From contig CP150552.1 of assembly GCA_049487715.1 (NCBI GenBank), forward strand, positions 434,001-498,000: DNA of 64,000 nt, written 5' to 3'. Numbering within the stretch: the stretch's first letter is position 1; every line of letters begins with the position of its first letter. Under the pieces are notes generated by a model. That model was not told the DNA's origin. It did no database searches and was given only the letters and a program-made list of their open reading frames with translations. A program made the position numbers and the translations under genes. Origin of the DNA: Pycnococcus provasolii (lineage: Eukaryota > Chlorophyta > Pseudoscourfieldiophyceae > Pseudoscourfieldiales). This document shows positions 29,786-39,388 of this stretch, piece by piece.

Positions 29786-30913
29786 ATGGAGCCTTCGTCT
29801 TCTCACCTCATGGCGTCTCGAGGCGTGGAGAACGGCTCGGAGTCCTTTTCAGGGAGAGGGCAGGGAGACGCCCTGGACGCGGGTTTGCATGGGACAGCTG
29901 CATCTCTTGCTCAACGCGTCGAAGCTCTAGAGGCTGCAGTGGGTGCGGCTTGCTTGAGAGACGGCGACGACGAGGACGAGGACGAGGAGGAGTACTTCAC
30001 GTGCGCGGAGGATGACGCTGAAGGCTTCGAATCAGGACCGCCCAGTCACGGGAGTGGCGCACCTGCGCCGCCATCACGAGGATTTGTGGCGTTGTCGCGC
30101 GATAAGTGGCGTTCTCCTGATGCGAGCATCTTCCTCGTCCGAGACGAGCAGTACCTTAACCCAAGTGCGGGCGGGCATAAGCAGCCATCCGCTAGCGCGC
30201 TCTTCGACCTCGTGGCGTTGGACCTATTGAAAACAGATCCCGATGCACTCGCAAGGACAGGAGCCAGTGGAATTGCCCCTCCGCCTGAGAATGTTGCGCG
30301 CTGCCCCGACGCATACTTGCTCTCGCCACACGGACAGCGCCGCCTGCGCTCTTGCCCAATGGTTTTTATCCTCAACATAATGGTGCCAGGACCGACGTAC
30401 ACTTGCCTTGTGACATACTGGGCTTGCCCTAAAGGATCTTCATGGGAGGCGGCATTACGTCAGCATCGGGAGGCAACGGACGGCGAGATCGAGTCGGTGC
30501 GCATGTTGCTCGAAGGCGACGACGAGTATCCTGACACGCGTTTCAAGCTAGCGCCTATCGTGGAGAAAGGACCTTGGGCGGTGCGTGCCGCGGTGGGAGG
30601 CAAGCCATGTTTGCTTGGTACAAAAGTCCGTGTACCGATCCACCGTTCACCAACGCGCATCAGTGACCCAGGAGGTGTTAGTGGGTCAATACCACCTTAT
30701 GTGGAGGTGGACGTGGACGTGGGAAGCAGCACGGTGGCGCGCCATGTGGTGGGACTTGCTCACGGTGCATCTAAGATGCTAACAGTACATCTCGGCGTCT
30801 CGTCTGAGCCTAAGGTGCCAGAGGAATTGCCTGAGCGCATCCTCGCCTGCGTCACGCTCGATAGCGTCGACATGGCACAGCCGTCGCTCGTCAACTGGCC
30901 ACTTGTGTCCTGA
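29786..30913 (+). CDS. EDR2 C-terminal (DUF1336) domain protein
   Basis: 375 residues. The N-terminus (1-85) is polar with an acidic run (DGDDEDEDEEEYFTCAEDD). From about residue 95 the sequence follows the EDR2_C/DUF1336 domain of plants and algae: FVALSRDKWRSPDA, FLVRDEQYL, ALFDLVALDLLKTD, CPMVFILNIMVPGP, RFKLAPIVEKGPWAVRAAVGGKPCLLGTK, YVEVDVDVGSSTVAR and GLAHGASKMLTVHLG. The central PIVEKGPWAVRAAVG block is typical. In land plants the domain follows PH and START domains (EDR2); here it stands alone, as in several algal members. Binding of membranes or lipids is assumed for the family; the exact role is unknown. Confidence 0.82.
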   Translation: MEPSSSHLMASRGVENGSESFSGRGQGDALDAGLHGTAASLAQRVEALEAAVGAACLRDGDDEDEDEEEYFTCAEDDAEGFESGPPSHGSGAPAPPSRGFVALSRDKWRSPDASIFLVRDEQYLNPSAGGHKQPSASALFDLVALDLLKTDPDALARTGASGIAPPPENVARCPDAYLLSPHGQRRLRSCPMVFILNIMVPGPTYTCLVTYWACPKGSSWEAALRQHREATDGEIESVRMLLEGDDEYPDTRFKLAPIVEKGPWAVRAAVGGKPCLLGTKVRVPIHRSPTRISDPGGVSGSIPPYVEVDVDVGSSTVARHVVGLAHGASKMLTVHLGVSSEPKVPEELPERILACVTLDSVDMAQPSLVNWPLVS

Positions 30914-31118
30914 CGCCGTCGCCGCCTACTGCCATCCGCCTTTCGCACTCTCACTATGCTACAATCGCCTACGTACTACTACCCTTAGCTATCCGCGCTT
31001 CTGGCGCGATATCTGGAAATCTGCCATGATGTCTTCTATTTATTCGACACTTTATCAAACTTGAAAGAGGCGACGTAATCATACATTTTCATTACCTGTC
31101 AATTTTCCCAACTTCCTA

Positions 31119-31994
31119 TCACGCGCCTTGTTTGCGTGGCTGTTTTGGCTCGTCTTCCGTGCCAAACAGAACGTCGAGGCCACGGCGAATGTTGCCAACC
31201 ACTCCACCGTCGTTGGCTTTATATTTTGCATAGTCAGTGTCAAGACGAAGTGGCCGCAACATTTCTTTCGCAAGGGTGCTACGCTCCTTGCGAATGAACC
31301 TCATGTCAGGAACGCCATAATACAAATACTGCGAACCTGCAACCACATCCGCTAGCACGGTGTCGGCTGAGGCAATCTCGTCTGATACTCTCACGTCCCC
31401 GTCTTGAACATCCTCCAGCTTGGAGTCCAAGTCAAGCATGAGTGCTCTCCTTTGCTCACGCAGTTCGCCAAGGTTCCGGTTGCCGTAGGCAGACTCATGA
31501 TCCGTCATTGCAGCTACCTTTTTATCTTTCAGACTATAAAACACCTGCTTCATGTGCGTCTTGGTGTGGATGACGTCTCCGAGCAAGAAAGCGTACTTTG
31601 GCATATCCTTTGATAGAGACTCCGCGAGCTTGAAGCGACGCTCACTTTCCAACTCGCAGAGACGCCAGCACTGATCTGCGGTAAGTGGACCGTGCAAGTA
31701 GAGTATGCGCCTGAGCATGTTTCCCGATCCCACATCGGGAGTGGGAAAGCGTGCTTCATTGACGCGCAACACGCCGACGGGCGGGTGCACAACAAAGCGT
31801 GTGGTATTTCGAAATGCCAGTGGGTCGTCAACGACTGGAGTAGAAGTGCCGTTGACATCGTCGTCCCTGTAAGCCGGCGAAGAAGCGGATAAGAAGCGTG
31901 AAGATACAGAAAAGAAGGGCGTTTGTGCGAGAGAAGAAGAAGAAGAAGGGCGGAGTCGCTGCATGAAGGCGAAAGGGAGCATCACAGCGGACAT
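31119..31994 (-). CDS. Predicted mitochondrial protein of unknown function
   Basis: 291 residues from the Met at 31994. The first about 40 residues (MSAVMLPFAFMQRLRPSSSSS...SRFLSASS) look like a mitochondrial presequence: Arg, Ser and hydrophobics, no acids. The mature part contains MLRRILYLHGPLTADQCWRL followed by helices and THMKQVFYSLKDKKVAAM. That is a helix-turn-helix-like pattern I associate with some mitoribosome or RNA-associated proteins, but I cannot place the family. A longer frame to 32183 is low-complexity Pro/Leu. The sequence is strongly charged at the C-terminus (EDEPKQPRKQGA). Confidence 0.65.
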   Translation of the reverse strand: MSAVMLPFAFMQRLRPSSSSSLAQTPFFSVSSRFLSASSPAYRDDDVNGTSTPVVDDPLAFRNTTRFVVHPPVGVLRVNEARFPTPDVGSGNMLRRILYLHGPLTADQCWRLCELESERRFKLAESLSKDMPKYAFLLGDVIHTKTHMKQVFYSLKDKKVAAMTDHESAYGNRNLGELREQRRALMLDLDSKLEDVQDGDVRVSDEIASADTVLADVVAGSQYLYYGVPDMRFIRKERSTLAKEMLRPLRLDTDYAKYKANDGGVVGNIRRGLDVLFGTEDEPKQPRKQGA

Positions 31995-32393
31995 CGTGCT
32001 TTCTTTCACCAGCTGGCGAGGCAGGTCGTCGGAGGGCGGCGAGGGGAGGGGAGAGGAGAGGAGGGGAGAGGAGGGAAGGAGAAGAGGAAGGCGAGGGGGC
32101 AGTTCGGGGTTTGTTGGGCACCTGGCTCTGCTAACCTTTAGGGGTTCTGCTACTCTACTAAGGTTTAGCGGCTGTACTTTCAATGCAATCGGAAAATGAC
32201 AGCTCTGAGTTTTCTGATCTGCTTGACAGCGAAGGCGTGTGCAAATTATACCAGGTGAGCATGAATGGCCAATTTTAGAGCAACTACAATATATCCATGG
32301 ATCGTGCCGCTCTTGTCACGCCGCTTCACGCCATGTGCGGTGCGATCTGGGCCTTCTGGGGTCTTGCCGTAGCACGACTTCAGCTGTACATCT
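31995..32393. other. Intergenic with purine-rich GGGGAGA tract
   Basis: Between the mitochondrial protein start and the end of the Sfi1-like gene. Positions about 32040-32085 are almost pure GA (GAGGGGAGGGGAGAGG). No gene seen. Confidence 0.5.
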
Positions 32394-35300
32394 TCATTCG
32401 TCCCCCATCTTTGTCATTGGAAAGAATTCGCCAACTTCGAAGCTTCTTCCCGTTTCCCAAGGACCACTATTAGCCGTGTCATTTCTATGCATTGCCAACA
32501 GAGTCGCCGCTCCAGCTTCAATGCGTTCAAGAACGTGTCGCTTTCCCGCCGACTGCTTTAAGCGTGCCGCATTGTCGTCCACGAACGTGCTGCTGCTTCG
32601 CGAAGCTTGCACGGGACTGGGGGAGTCTTCCGAGCAGATGTTCAGCACAGACACTGGCGAGTAGCCAACAAGTCGAGCTGGTGTTACCGACTGCGCATGC
32701 TCTTGCGTCTTTGTACGACGTTCCATACCATGCTGGGGATCTGTTGTAGGCAATGCAGGAGCCACTGGTGACATCTTGAGGCTCTTGCGTCTTCTTGCAG
32801 CGCCCGCAGCCGGACTCGCTGCCGCATATGATTTGCTTGCCATCATGCCCGAAAGGGGGGTAAGTAATGCACCCTGCAAGTCGTGCAGCGCCACTCCAGG
32901 AGGTAGCCAACGCGGCTTGGGTGTCAGCGAGAAAGCGGGATCGCCATTAGTCGTCGGCTCGTGTTGATTCGAGCTCTGTTTTAGTTTTCGCAAAGCACGC
33001 GATCGTTTGGCCAATGCAGGCTCCACCGCCGCGGTATCAGCAATCCATTTGAGAGCAAGGCCGTATCGCCCACGCATTTGCTGCGCGACAAAGAGGCGCC
33101 AGTGCTCAAATGCAAACGCAACAGTTTCGTCGTCATAGCTCTTGTTGAGCGAATGGCGCAAGCGCGAAATTCGACTCGTTGCAACACTTGAACGCCACAA
33201 TCTTAGAACGACGATGCTATACCGACATCGTGCGCGGCTTGCATATCGATTCATACGCGCTCGCAGAAGTCGGGTTGACCAGACTTCGTCATACCATACC
33301 TTAAAAGCGCTTCGACAGAACGACCATGTTCGATTCGCAACAAACCTTCTCATCGACATGTCATGCAACGATTCAACCCGTTGCTTGGCAACATATAGCG
33401 CCCACTGATTCAACGCGCGAGCAACCACGCGGCGGTAGGCAAGAGCGAGCCGGCGCCGTGTGGCACGCCGCCAGGTCGCGTGTGAGTGCCACGCAAGATA
33501 GGCTCGGCTTACTGCGAATCGCCGCATGCGCATCGCACATCTGCGCGCCGTCTCATCACGACCGGCGAGCGCGTAATGCCATGCGCGAAACATGCGCGCG
33601 AGCGCCGATCGCTGCCAGCGGAGCTGATTGTGCGATGCAACCATGAGTGCGCGCAAGATCAGGCGACGCCGAAGCGCGAGCTCTTCCCAGCTCTTGAAGG
33701 AAGCTGCAAGTGAGGCATGCATCGCAGCTTTCAGACGCCGACCCGCGATTGCACGAGCACGTCGCGTCGCGCGCTCCGAACGTACTGTGAACCTCCACTT
33801 GCGTAGGCTCACCGCCAGAGAAACACGAAACACGCGCCGCGTCGCTGACCGCAGCACGCGCAACGCGTTGCGACGGCTCGATACACGTAGTGCCCACTGA
33901 TTCAACGCGCGAGCAACCACGCGGCGGTAGGCAAGAGCGAGCCGGCGCCGTGTGGCACGCCGCCAGGTCGCGTGTGAGTGCCACGCAAGATAGGCTCGGC
34001 TTACTGCGAATCGCCGCATGCGCATCGCACATCTGCGCGCCGTCTCATCACGACCGGCGAGCGCGTAATGCCATGCGCGAAACATGCGCGCGAGCGCCGA
34101 TCGCTGCCAGCGGAGCTGATTGTGCGATGCAACCATGAGTGCGCGCAAGATCAGGCGACGCCGAAGCGCGAGCTCTTCCCAGCTCTTGAAGGAAGCTGCA
34201 AGTGAGGCATGCATCGCAGCTTTCAGACGCCGACCCGCGATTGCACGAGCACGTCGCGTCGCGCGCTCCGAACGTACTGTGAACCTCCACTTGCGTAGGC
34301 TCACCGCCAGAGAAACACGAAACACGCGCCGCGTCGCTGACCGCAGCACGCGCAACGCGTTGCGACGGCTCGATACACGTAGTGCCCACTGATTCAACGC
34401 GCGAGCAACCACGCGGCGGTAGGCAAGAGCGAGCCGGCGCCGTGTGGCACGCCGCCAGGTCGCGTGTGAGTGCCACGCAAGATAGGCTCGGCTTACTGCG
34501 AATCGCCGCATGCGCATCGCACATCTGCGCGCCGTCTCATCACGACCGGCGAGCGCGTAATGCCATGCGCGAAACATGCGCGCGAGCGCCGATCGCTGCC
34601 AGCGGAGCTGATTGTGTGATGCAACCATGAGTGCGCGCAAGATCAGGCGACGCCGAAGCGCGAGCTCTTCCCAGCTCTTGAAGGAAGCTGCAAGCGAGGC
34701 ATGCATCGCAGCTTTCAGACGCCGACCCGCGATCGCACGAGCACGTCGCGTCGCGCGCTCTGAACGTACTGTGAACCTCCACTTGCGTAGGCTCACCGCC
34801 AGAGAAACACGAAACACGCGCCGCGTCGCTGACCGCAGCACGCGCAACGCGTTGCGACGGCTCGATACACGTAGTGCCCACTGATTCAACGCGCGAGCAA
34901 CCACGCGGCGGTAGGCAAGAGCGAGCCGGCGCCGTGTGGCACGCCGCCAGGTCGCGTGTGAGTGCCACGCAAGATAGGCTCGGCTTACTGCGAATCGCCG
35001 CATGCGCATCGCACATCTGCGCGCCGTCTCATCACGACCGGCGAGCGCGTAATGCCATGCGCGAAACATGCGCGCGAGCGCCGATCGCTGCCAGCGGAGC
35101 TGATTGTGCGATGCAACCATGAGTGCGCGCAAGATCAGGCGACGCCGAAGCGCGAGCTCTTCCCAGCTCTTGAAGGAAGCTGCAAGTGAGGCATGCATCG
35201 CAGCTTTCAGACGCCGACCCGCGATCGCACGAGCACGTCGCGTCACGCGCTCTGAACGTACTGTGAACCTCCACTTGCGTAGGCTCACCGCCAGAGAAAC

Positions 35301-38078
35301 ACGAAACACGCGCCGCGTCGCTGACCGCAGCACGCGCAACGCGTTGCGACGGCTCGATACACGTAGTGCCCACTGATTCAACGCGCGAGCAACCACGCGG
35401 CGGTAGGCAAGAGCGAGCCGGCGCCGTGTGGCACGCCGCCAGGTCGCGTGTGAGTGCCACGCAAGATAGGCTCGGCTTACTGCGAATCGCCGCATGCGCA
35501 TCGCACATCTGCGCGCCGTCTCATCACGACCGGCGAGCGCGTAATGCCATGCGCGAAACATGCGCGCGAGCGCCGATCGCTGCCAGCGGAGCTGATTGTG
35601 CGATGCAACCATGAGTGCGCGCAAGATCAGGCGACGCCGAAGCGCGAGCTCTTCCCAGCTCTTGAAGGAAGCTGCGAGTGAGGCATGCATCGCAGCTTTC
35701 AGACGCCGACCCGCGATCGCACGAGCACGTCGCATGCTCATCACCACGATTCGCCACTCGGATACCACATGTGCTTTTCGCCGCTGCGCAAATTTGCGAA
35801 TGATTTGATTGCAATGATGGTATACTCGCTGACGTGACGATTCTGCGTTCACTTTAATTTGAGAAATTCTTGTGATGCCAAACCAGTGCATAAATGATGA
35901 GTGTTGAGCTTCCGCAGTAATCTTTGCTACTCGGCGATCAACAATCTGAGCATTTCTTTGTACTAAATTATGTACTCGCAACCATGCGAAAAGGGTGAAT
36001 CGCATTTGCATACTGCGCAAGCGCCGAATGGCATGAAGTAGCTGCCTGTCTAATTCACGAGCCTGATCAACAGCGCAGCGCCAGGCACGGAAAAGTCCAC
36101 GTTGCGTTCGCTGAAGAAGGAACGTTCTAAAATACATTGTGCTCTTAGCAAACGTCATCCATTTGTAAATAATAGCACGGCAGACTCTACGCCTCAGTCG
36201 AAACTGCAGTACACCAAATCTACGCCTTAGCCGCATTTCGCTACAAATTGTTGCACGCCATCTAGAGAATACATCAAGCCGACCCAGCCAGATGCGAGCT
36301 GAGTAAAGCTTTCTAGCAGCTGTGCGTCGCGCCTTGCACATTGCTGTTGCTGCTTTCCACGCATCGAGAGCAGCACGATAGCGTCGAGAGCAGATCTTCT
36401 GCCAAATGAGCGCTGTGGTGTACGCCATCCTATTCATCGTAGTCTGAAGGCAGACGTCGCTCCAGCAGGAAAAATAGGTCGTGAGCGTTTTCGCAATGCG
36501 ATTGCGGCACCAGGTTGCCAAGGTATCCAGACGGCGTCGAATTCGCAAATTATATTTAGCCGTGTGCCTGTTCCAGCGTCGCAGGATGTTGCGACAGCGA
36601 AAACGTGCCATTCGTCGCATCATGCAATTGAGCAAATGAAAATTGCCATGTCGATTGTTCCGCACAATCTGCCAAGCGCGCATTATGCGACGCACCCTAC
36701 GCTGTACGTGCATGCGCAACGCATAGTGCAGATCCGTAACGACCTTTCGCCAACGACTCCAGGCAATGTGTACACTTCGGCGCGCGTGAAGAGTTGTTCG
36801 CCGACAGGCAAAGCGGCGCACGGCACATCGCATCCGCACGGCGATTCTCCACTTGCGCAGGCTCGCCGCAAGTGGAACGCGAAGCAGGCGGCGCGTGGCT
36901 GAGCGCAGCATGTATTGCGCGTCACGGCGACTGGCTACACTTCGTGTCCACTGAATTAGCGACCGCGCCAGCACGCGGCGGTATGCAATCGCAAGCCTAT
37001 GTCGGCTGGCGTGGAGGAAAGCCACTCGATCTCTAAAGTCGTGCAGCACAGTCACTTTCAAAGATCTATTGTGATGTGCTCGGCGCTGACGAACAATGCG
37101 TTCCGCACGCCTGCTCATCTTCAACTTTGTGTGCCAGGCCAGTATAGCAGCAGACAAGCGCCTGCGCTTCACATACGCCTCTTGTCTAAATAACAAACCA
37201 CGGCTCGCACGGTTGCATCTAGCTCGCAATCTCCAGGCGGAGAAGGAGGCCACAAGGCACCTGCGCAGTAAGATCTTCTTCTCAGCTAGCTCCTTCAGAC
37301 GATTCTCACTATTTTCTGACGTCGTTCGCGTATCGTTCACCTGTTCATCAGCCTTCTGACGATTGCTTTTCAGGCTACGTGGTGAGCACTCCCGACTGTT
37401 TACACCAAGCGCGTTTCGAAGGCACCGGTACAGTCCTGCACGGTGCTGGCAGATGGTCGCATTGCGCTGGTGGCAAAGCAGTACTCGCGAGTTGTCGCTA
37501 GAGTCTAGTCGCGAAGACCGCGCAGCCATGCCAAGCGGGCTACTTGAGTACAGCACATAGAGCACCCAAACGCTAAAGCAGTGCCTTAGCTTGCGCCGAA
37601 GCCAGATGAGCACAAGCTGCCGAAGAGTAGCTCGTTTCGACTTTCGTGCCTGCACGTACCATCGCCAACTTGCAAACGTTCGATCCTGCTCCTTAAGGCC
37701 TCGCCTGAGGATATGGCGTATGCACTTGATTTCGCACCTCCGCTTAAGAGAAGCGGCGCGTTGCCAGTGCACGAGCACACGGTACTTGGTTAGACTTGTG
37801 CGCCGCGCATGGTTTGTTTGTGCCAGCAAACTTTGGCAGCGTCGCAGGGCTTGCAGCGTGCTGACACTGACATCAGCGCGTGTGCTGATTTTTGTGTTGG
37901 CCCGAACTTTGGTTTCTGTAGAACTGTTTAAGGCTTGCTTGTGCCCAACTGTGTCCAACTGGTGTGTCTCACTCGTATGTTTGCCGAGATTTTCTTGGTT
38001 GTGTCCAACAACGAGGTGCGCGAGTTGAACGCGCGCCTTCACAATCGCGCACCCACCATCAAGCCTGGTTGGTGCCAT
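32394..38078 (-). CDS. Giant Sfi1-like Trp/Arg repeat protein (candidate centrin-binding)
   Basis: 1894 residues in one uninterrupted frame. Most of the protein is helical, very rich in Arg, Ala, Leu and Trp, and poor in acids, with Trp recurring roughly every 20-35 residues in contexts such as LRKWRF, FKSWEEL, FRAWHYA, AYLAWHS and LNQWALR. That is the pattern of Sfi1 centrin-binding repeats (hydrophobic-x3-Leu-Leu...F-x2-Trp). In its centre a 164-residue unit is repeated almost exactly 4.7 times (33401-35733). Diverged older copies flank it, for example residues with LHASRHRLAIAYRRVLARSLIQW. The C-terminal 250 residues are Ser/Pro-rich and not repetitive. Sfi1 proteins form long filaments coated by centrin at basal bodies and contractile fibres. 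That role here is inferred from sequence style, not tested. Confidence 0.75.
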   Translation of the reverse strand: MAPTRLDGGCAIVKARVQLAHLVVGHNQENLGKHTSETHQLDTVGHKQALNSSTETKVRANTKISTRADVSVSTLQALRRCQSLLAQTNHARRTSLTKYRVLVHWQRAASLKRRCEIKCIRHILRRGLKEQDRTFASWRWYVQARKSKRATLRQLVLIWLRRKLRHCFSVWVLYVLYSSSPLGMAARSSRLDSSDNSRVLLCHQRNATICQHRAGLYRCLRNALGVNSRECSPRSLKSNRQKADEQVNDTRTTSENSENRLKELAEKKILLRRCLVASFSAWRLRARCNRASRGLLFRQEAYVKRRRLSAAILAWHTKLKMSRRAERIVRQRRAHHNRSLKVTVLHDFRDRVAFLHASRHRLAIAYRRVLARSLIQWTRSVASRRDAQYMLRSATRRLLRVPLAASLRKWRIAVRMRCAVRRFACRRTTLHARRSVHIAWSRWRKVVTDLHYALRMHVQRRVRRIMRAWQIVRNNRHGNFHLLNCMMRRMARFRCRNILRRWNRHTAKYNLRIRRRLDTLATWCRNRIAKTLTTYFSCWSDVCLQTTMNRMAYTTALIWQKICSRRYRAALDAWKAATAMCKARRTAARKLYSARIWLGRLDVFSRWRATICSEMRLRRRFGVLQFRLRRRVCRAIIYKWMTFAKSTMYFRTFLLQRTQRGLFRAWRCAVDQARELDRQLLHAIRRLRSMQMRFTLFAWLRVHNLVQRNAQIVDRRVAKITAEAQHSSFMHWFGITRISQIKVNAESSRQRVYHHCNQIIRKFAQRRKAHVVSEWRIVVMSMRRARAIAGRRLKAAMHASLAASFKSWEELALRRRLILRALMVASHNQLRWQRSALARMFRAWHYALAGRDETARRCAMRMRRFAVSRAYLAWHSHATWRRATRRRLALAYRRVVARALNQWALRVSSRRNALRVLRSATRRVFRVSLAVSLRKWRFTVRSERVTRRARAIAGRRLKAAMHASLAASFKSWEELALRRRLILRALMVASHNQLRWQRSALARMFRAWHYALAGRDETARRCAMRMRRFAVSRAYLAWHSHATWRRATRRRLALAYRRVVARALNQWALRVSSRRNALRVLRSATRRVFRVSLAVSLRKWRFTVRSERATRRARAIAGRRLKAAMHASLAASFKSWEELALRRRLILRALMVASHNQLRWQRSALARMFRAWHYALAGRDETARRCAMRMRRFAVSRAYLAWHSHATWRRATRRRLALAYRRVVARALNQWALRVSSRRNALRVLRSATRRVFRVSLAVSLRKWRFTVRSERATRRARAIAGRRLKAAMHASLAASFKSWEELALRRRLILRALMVASHNQLRWQRSALARMFRAWHYALAGRDETARRCAMRMRRFAVSRAYLAWHSHATWRRATRRRLALAYRRVVARALNQWALRVSSRRNALRVLRSATRRVFRVSLAVSLRKWRFTVRSERATRRARAIAGRRLKAAMHASLAASFKSWEELALRRRLILRALMVASHNQLRWQRSALARMFRAWHYALAGRDETARRCAMRMRRFAVSRAYLAWHSHATWRRATRRRLALAYRRVVARALNQWALYVAKQRVESLHDMSMRRFVANRTWSFCRSAFKVWYDEVWSTRLLRARMNRYASRARCRYSIVVLRLWRSSVATSRISRLRHSLNKSYDDETVAFAFEHWRLFVAQQMRGRYGLALKWIADTAAVEPALAKRSRALRKLKQSSNQHEPTTNGDPAFSLTPKPRWLPPGVALHDLQGALLTPLSGMMASKSYAAASPAAGAARRRKSLKMSPVAPALPTTDPQHGMERRTKTQEHAQSVTPARLVGYSPVSVLNICSEDSPSPVQASRSSSTFVDDNAARLKQSAGKRHVLERIEAGAATLLAMHRNDTANSGPWETGRSFEVGEFFPMTKMGDE
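33401..35733 (-). repeat. 492-bp tandem repeat array, about 4.7 copies, in the Sfi1-like gene
   Basis: The landmark CCCACTGATTCAACGCGCGA recurs at 33401, 33893, 34385, 34877 and 35369, exactly 492 bp apart. Each unit encodes 164 residues in the same phase. Copies differ by only a few bases (for example GATTGCACG or GATCGCACG, and CGCGTCGC or CGCGTCAC), so the array is recent or kept uniform by recombination. The spurious plus-strand frames repeating with the same period are shadows of it. Confidence 0.97.
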
Positions 38079-38848
38079 GGAGCTAAGCTAAGCTAAGCAT
38101 CAACGCAATAATGATGGGAACGTAACCTGTCTTTTGCGTTTTCAAACATTTGGAGCAGCAGGGAAAAGGGGGAAAAGGAGAAGGAGGAAAGGAAAAGGAC
38201 GCGCATTCATTCCTGCCATCCTTTCGCCTCGCGGCCTGGCAGCCTTGGGGGGGTCACCTACCTTTAACCTTAGGTGGCTGGCCGCGCACCTTGGCCGCGC
38301 TTTGGCTCCCCCTAGCTAGGTTCCTACCGACCTCCCCTAAAACTTTACCGGGTAGTACGAGGGAGTAGTGACCGGAACGAAGGTCGAGTGCACAGGTCGA
38401 AGCGCTCGCCCAATTGGCCCAAACGGCCCAAGAACCACGCGGGATGGTGCAAACGGTGCCTCCTCCCAGGCTGCCAGGCACCAGGGGTCTTGGCTCCATT
38501 GGCTCCATTGGACAAAGCACAGGTCCAAAGCACCAGGGCCAGGCCAGCAAGCGAGGCCAAGCCATTGGTGTGGCGCACAGGACCGTCCAAAGCCGTATGT
38601 AAGTATAAAATAGACGGGAAACTAAAGTGGGAAAAACAATATGTATGGGGAGGGGTACTGGGGAACTGTACTGGGGTAGATCTTCCGGCTCCCGATGCCC
38701 CCTATTCTTCAGTCCGCCTCGAGGCCCTACCCTAGTTCTTACCAAAGGTTTGGTAAAGTTTACTGTCCCCTGATTATTTATTCGGGGGAGGCGTGCGCCC
38801 TTCCGCTCCCATCGCCCCCTTTTCTTTTTTGCCAGAGCCCTCCGATGA
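38079..38848. other. Intergenic region upstream of the Sfi1-like gene
   Basis: It starts with GCTAA repeats (38083-38098) at the presumed 5' end of the Sfi1-like gene, then GGAAAAGG-type purine runs. Several short overlapping open frames on both strands (38340-38735) have biased composition (Trp, Pro, Ala) without family features. No gene supported. Confidence 0.4.
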
Positions 38849-39232
38849 ATGCGAGCCTCCATTTCCACCTCGCGACCCATGGCCCCGTGGCCCATGGTGG
38901 CACCGCACGCCAACCATGCGGCCAACCAAAGAAACGTAGTCGACCGACTCATACACTGGCTACTCGCGACGGGCGGCCTCATCTTTGGGGTCGTATGCGC
39001 ATATCACAGCCTCTTGTGGAACCTTTTCTTGGTCGCATCGGGCGTAGTCACGTCCATGCTTCGTGCAAGTACAGCAGCTTGGGTGTCGCACCTCGTGTCG
39101 TGGGCAAAGTGTATCCTTTATGTCTCAAGGCGATACTCGACGGATGCGGCCACCTCAGCTCTCCGCGTCGCGTTCGCGTGCCTTCAAAGCATAGCGGACT
39201 TCATACCATTCTACCACCAGCAAGAGGCATGA
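38849..39232 (+). CDS. Small hypothetical membrane protein
   Basis: 127 residues, unrecognised. After an Arg/Ser/Pro start there is a hydrophobic region (residues about 34-65, WLLATGGLIFGVVCAY then LLWNLFLVASGVV) that could form one or two membrane helices, and a further amphipathic part. An overlapping frame (38695-39255) is less convincing. It may be a real short gene or a chance frame. Confidence 0.3.
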   Translation: MRASISTSRPMAPWPMVAPHANHAANQRNVVDRLIHWLLATGGLIFGVVCAYHSLLWNLFLVASGVVTSMLRASTAAWVSHLVSWAKCILYVSRRYSTDAATSALRVAFACLQSIADFIPFYHQQEA

Positions 39233-39388
39233 TTGGCTATATGCGTCACGTCTAGTCATGCATATTCGCAGGTAATGTATGTGAAGTGGTTGCAGTCGGC
39301 GTGAGTGTATCATATTTATGTGCATTAAGCGACCCCTGGTCTCTCCTTTGACTTTTTGTAAATACTTGGCGATGGCTTTGTTACAAAG

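Noticed and set aside
33401-35733. Tandem repeats considered as a CRISPR array or satellite DNA
   Set aside because: The unit is 492 bp, fully coding and in frame, with no unique spacers.
33486-35808. Sets of repeated plus-strand open frames with 492-bp period
   Set aside because: They are antisense shadows of the tandem repeat in the Sfi1-like gene, which has one frame of 1894 codons with consistent repeat structure.
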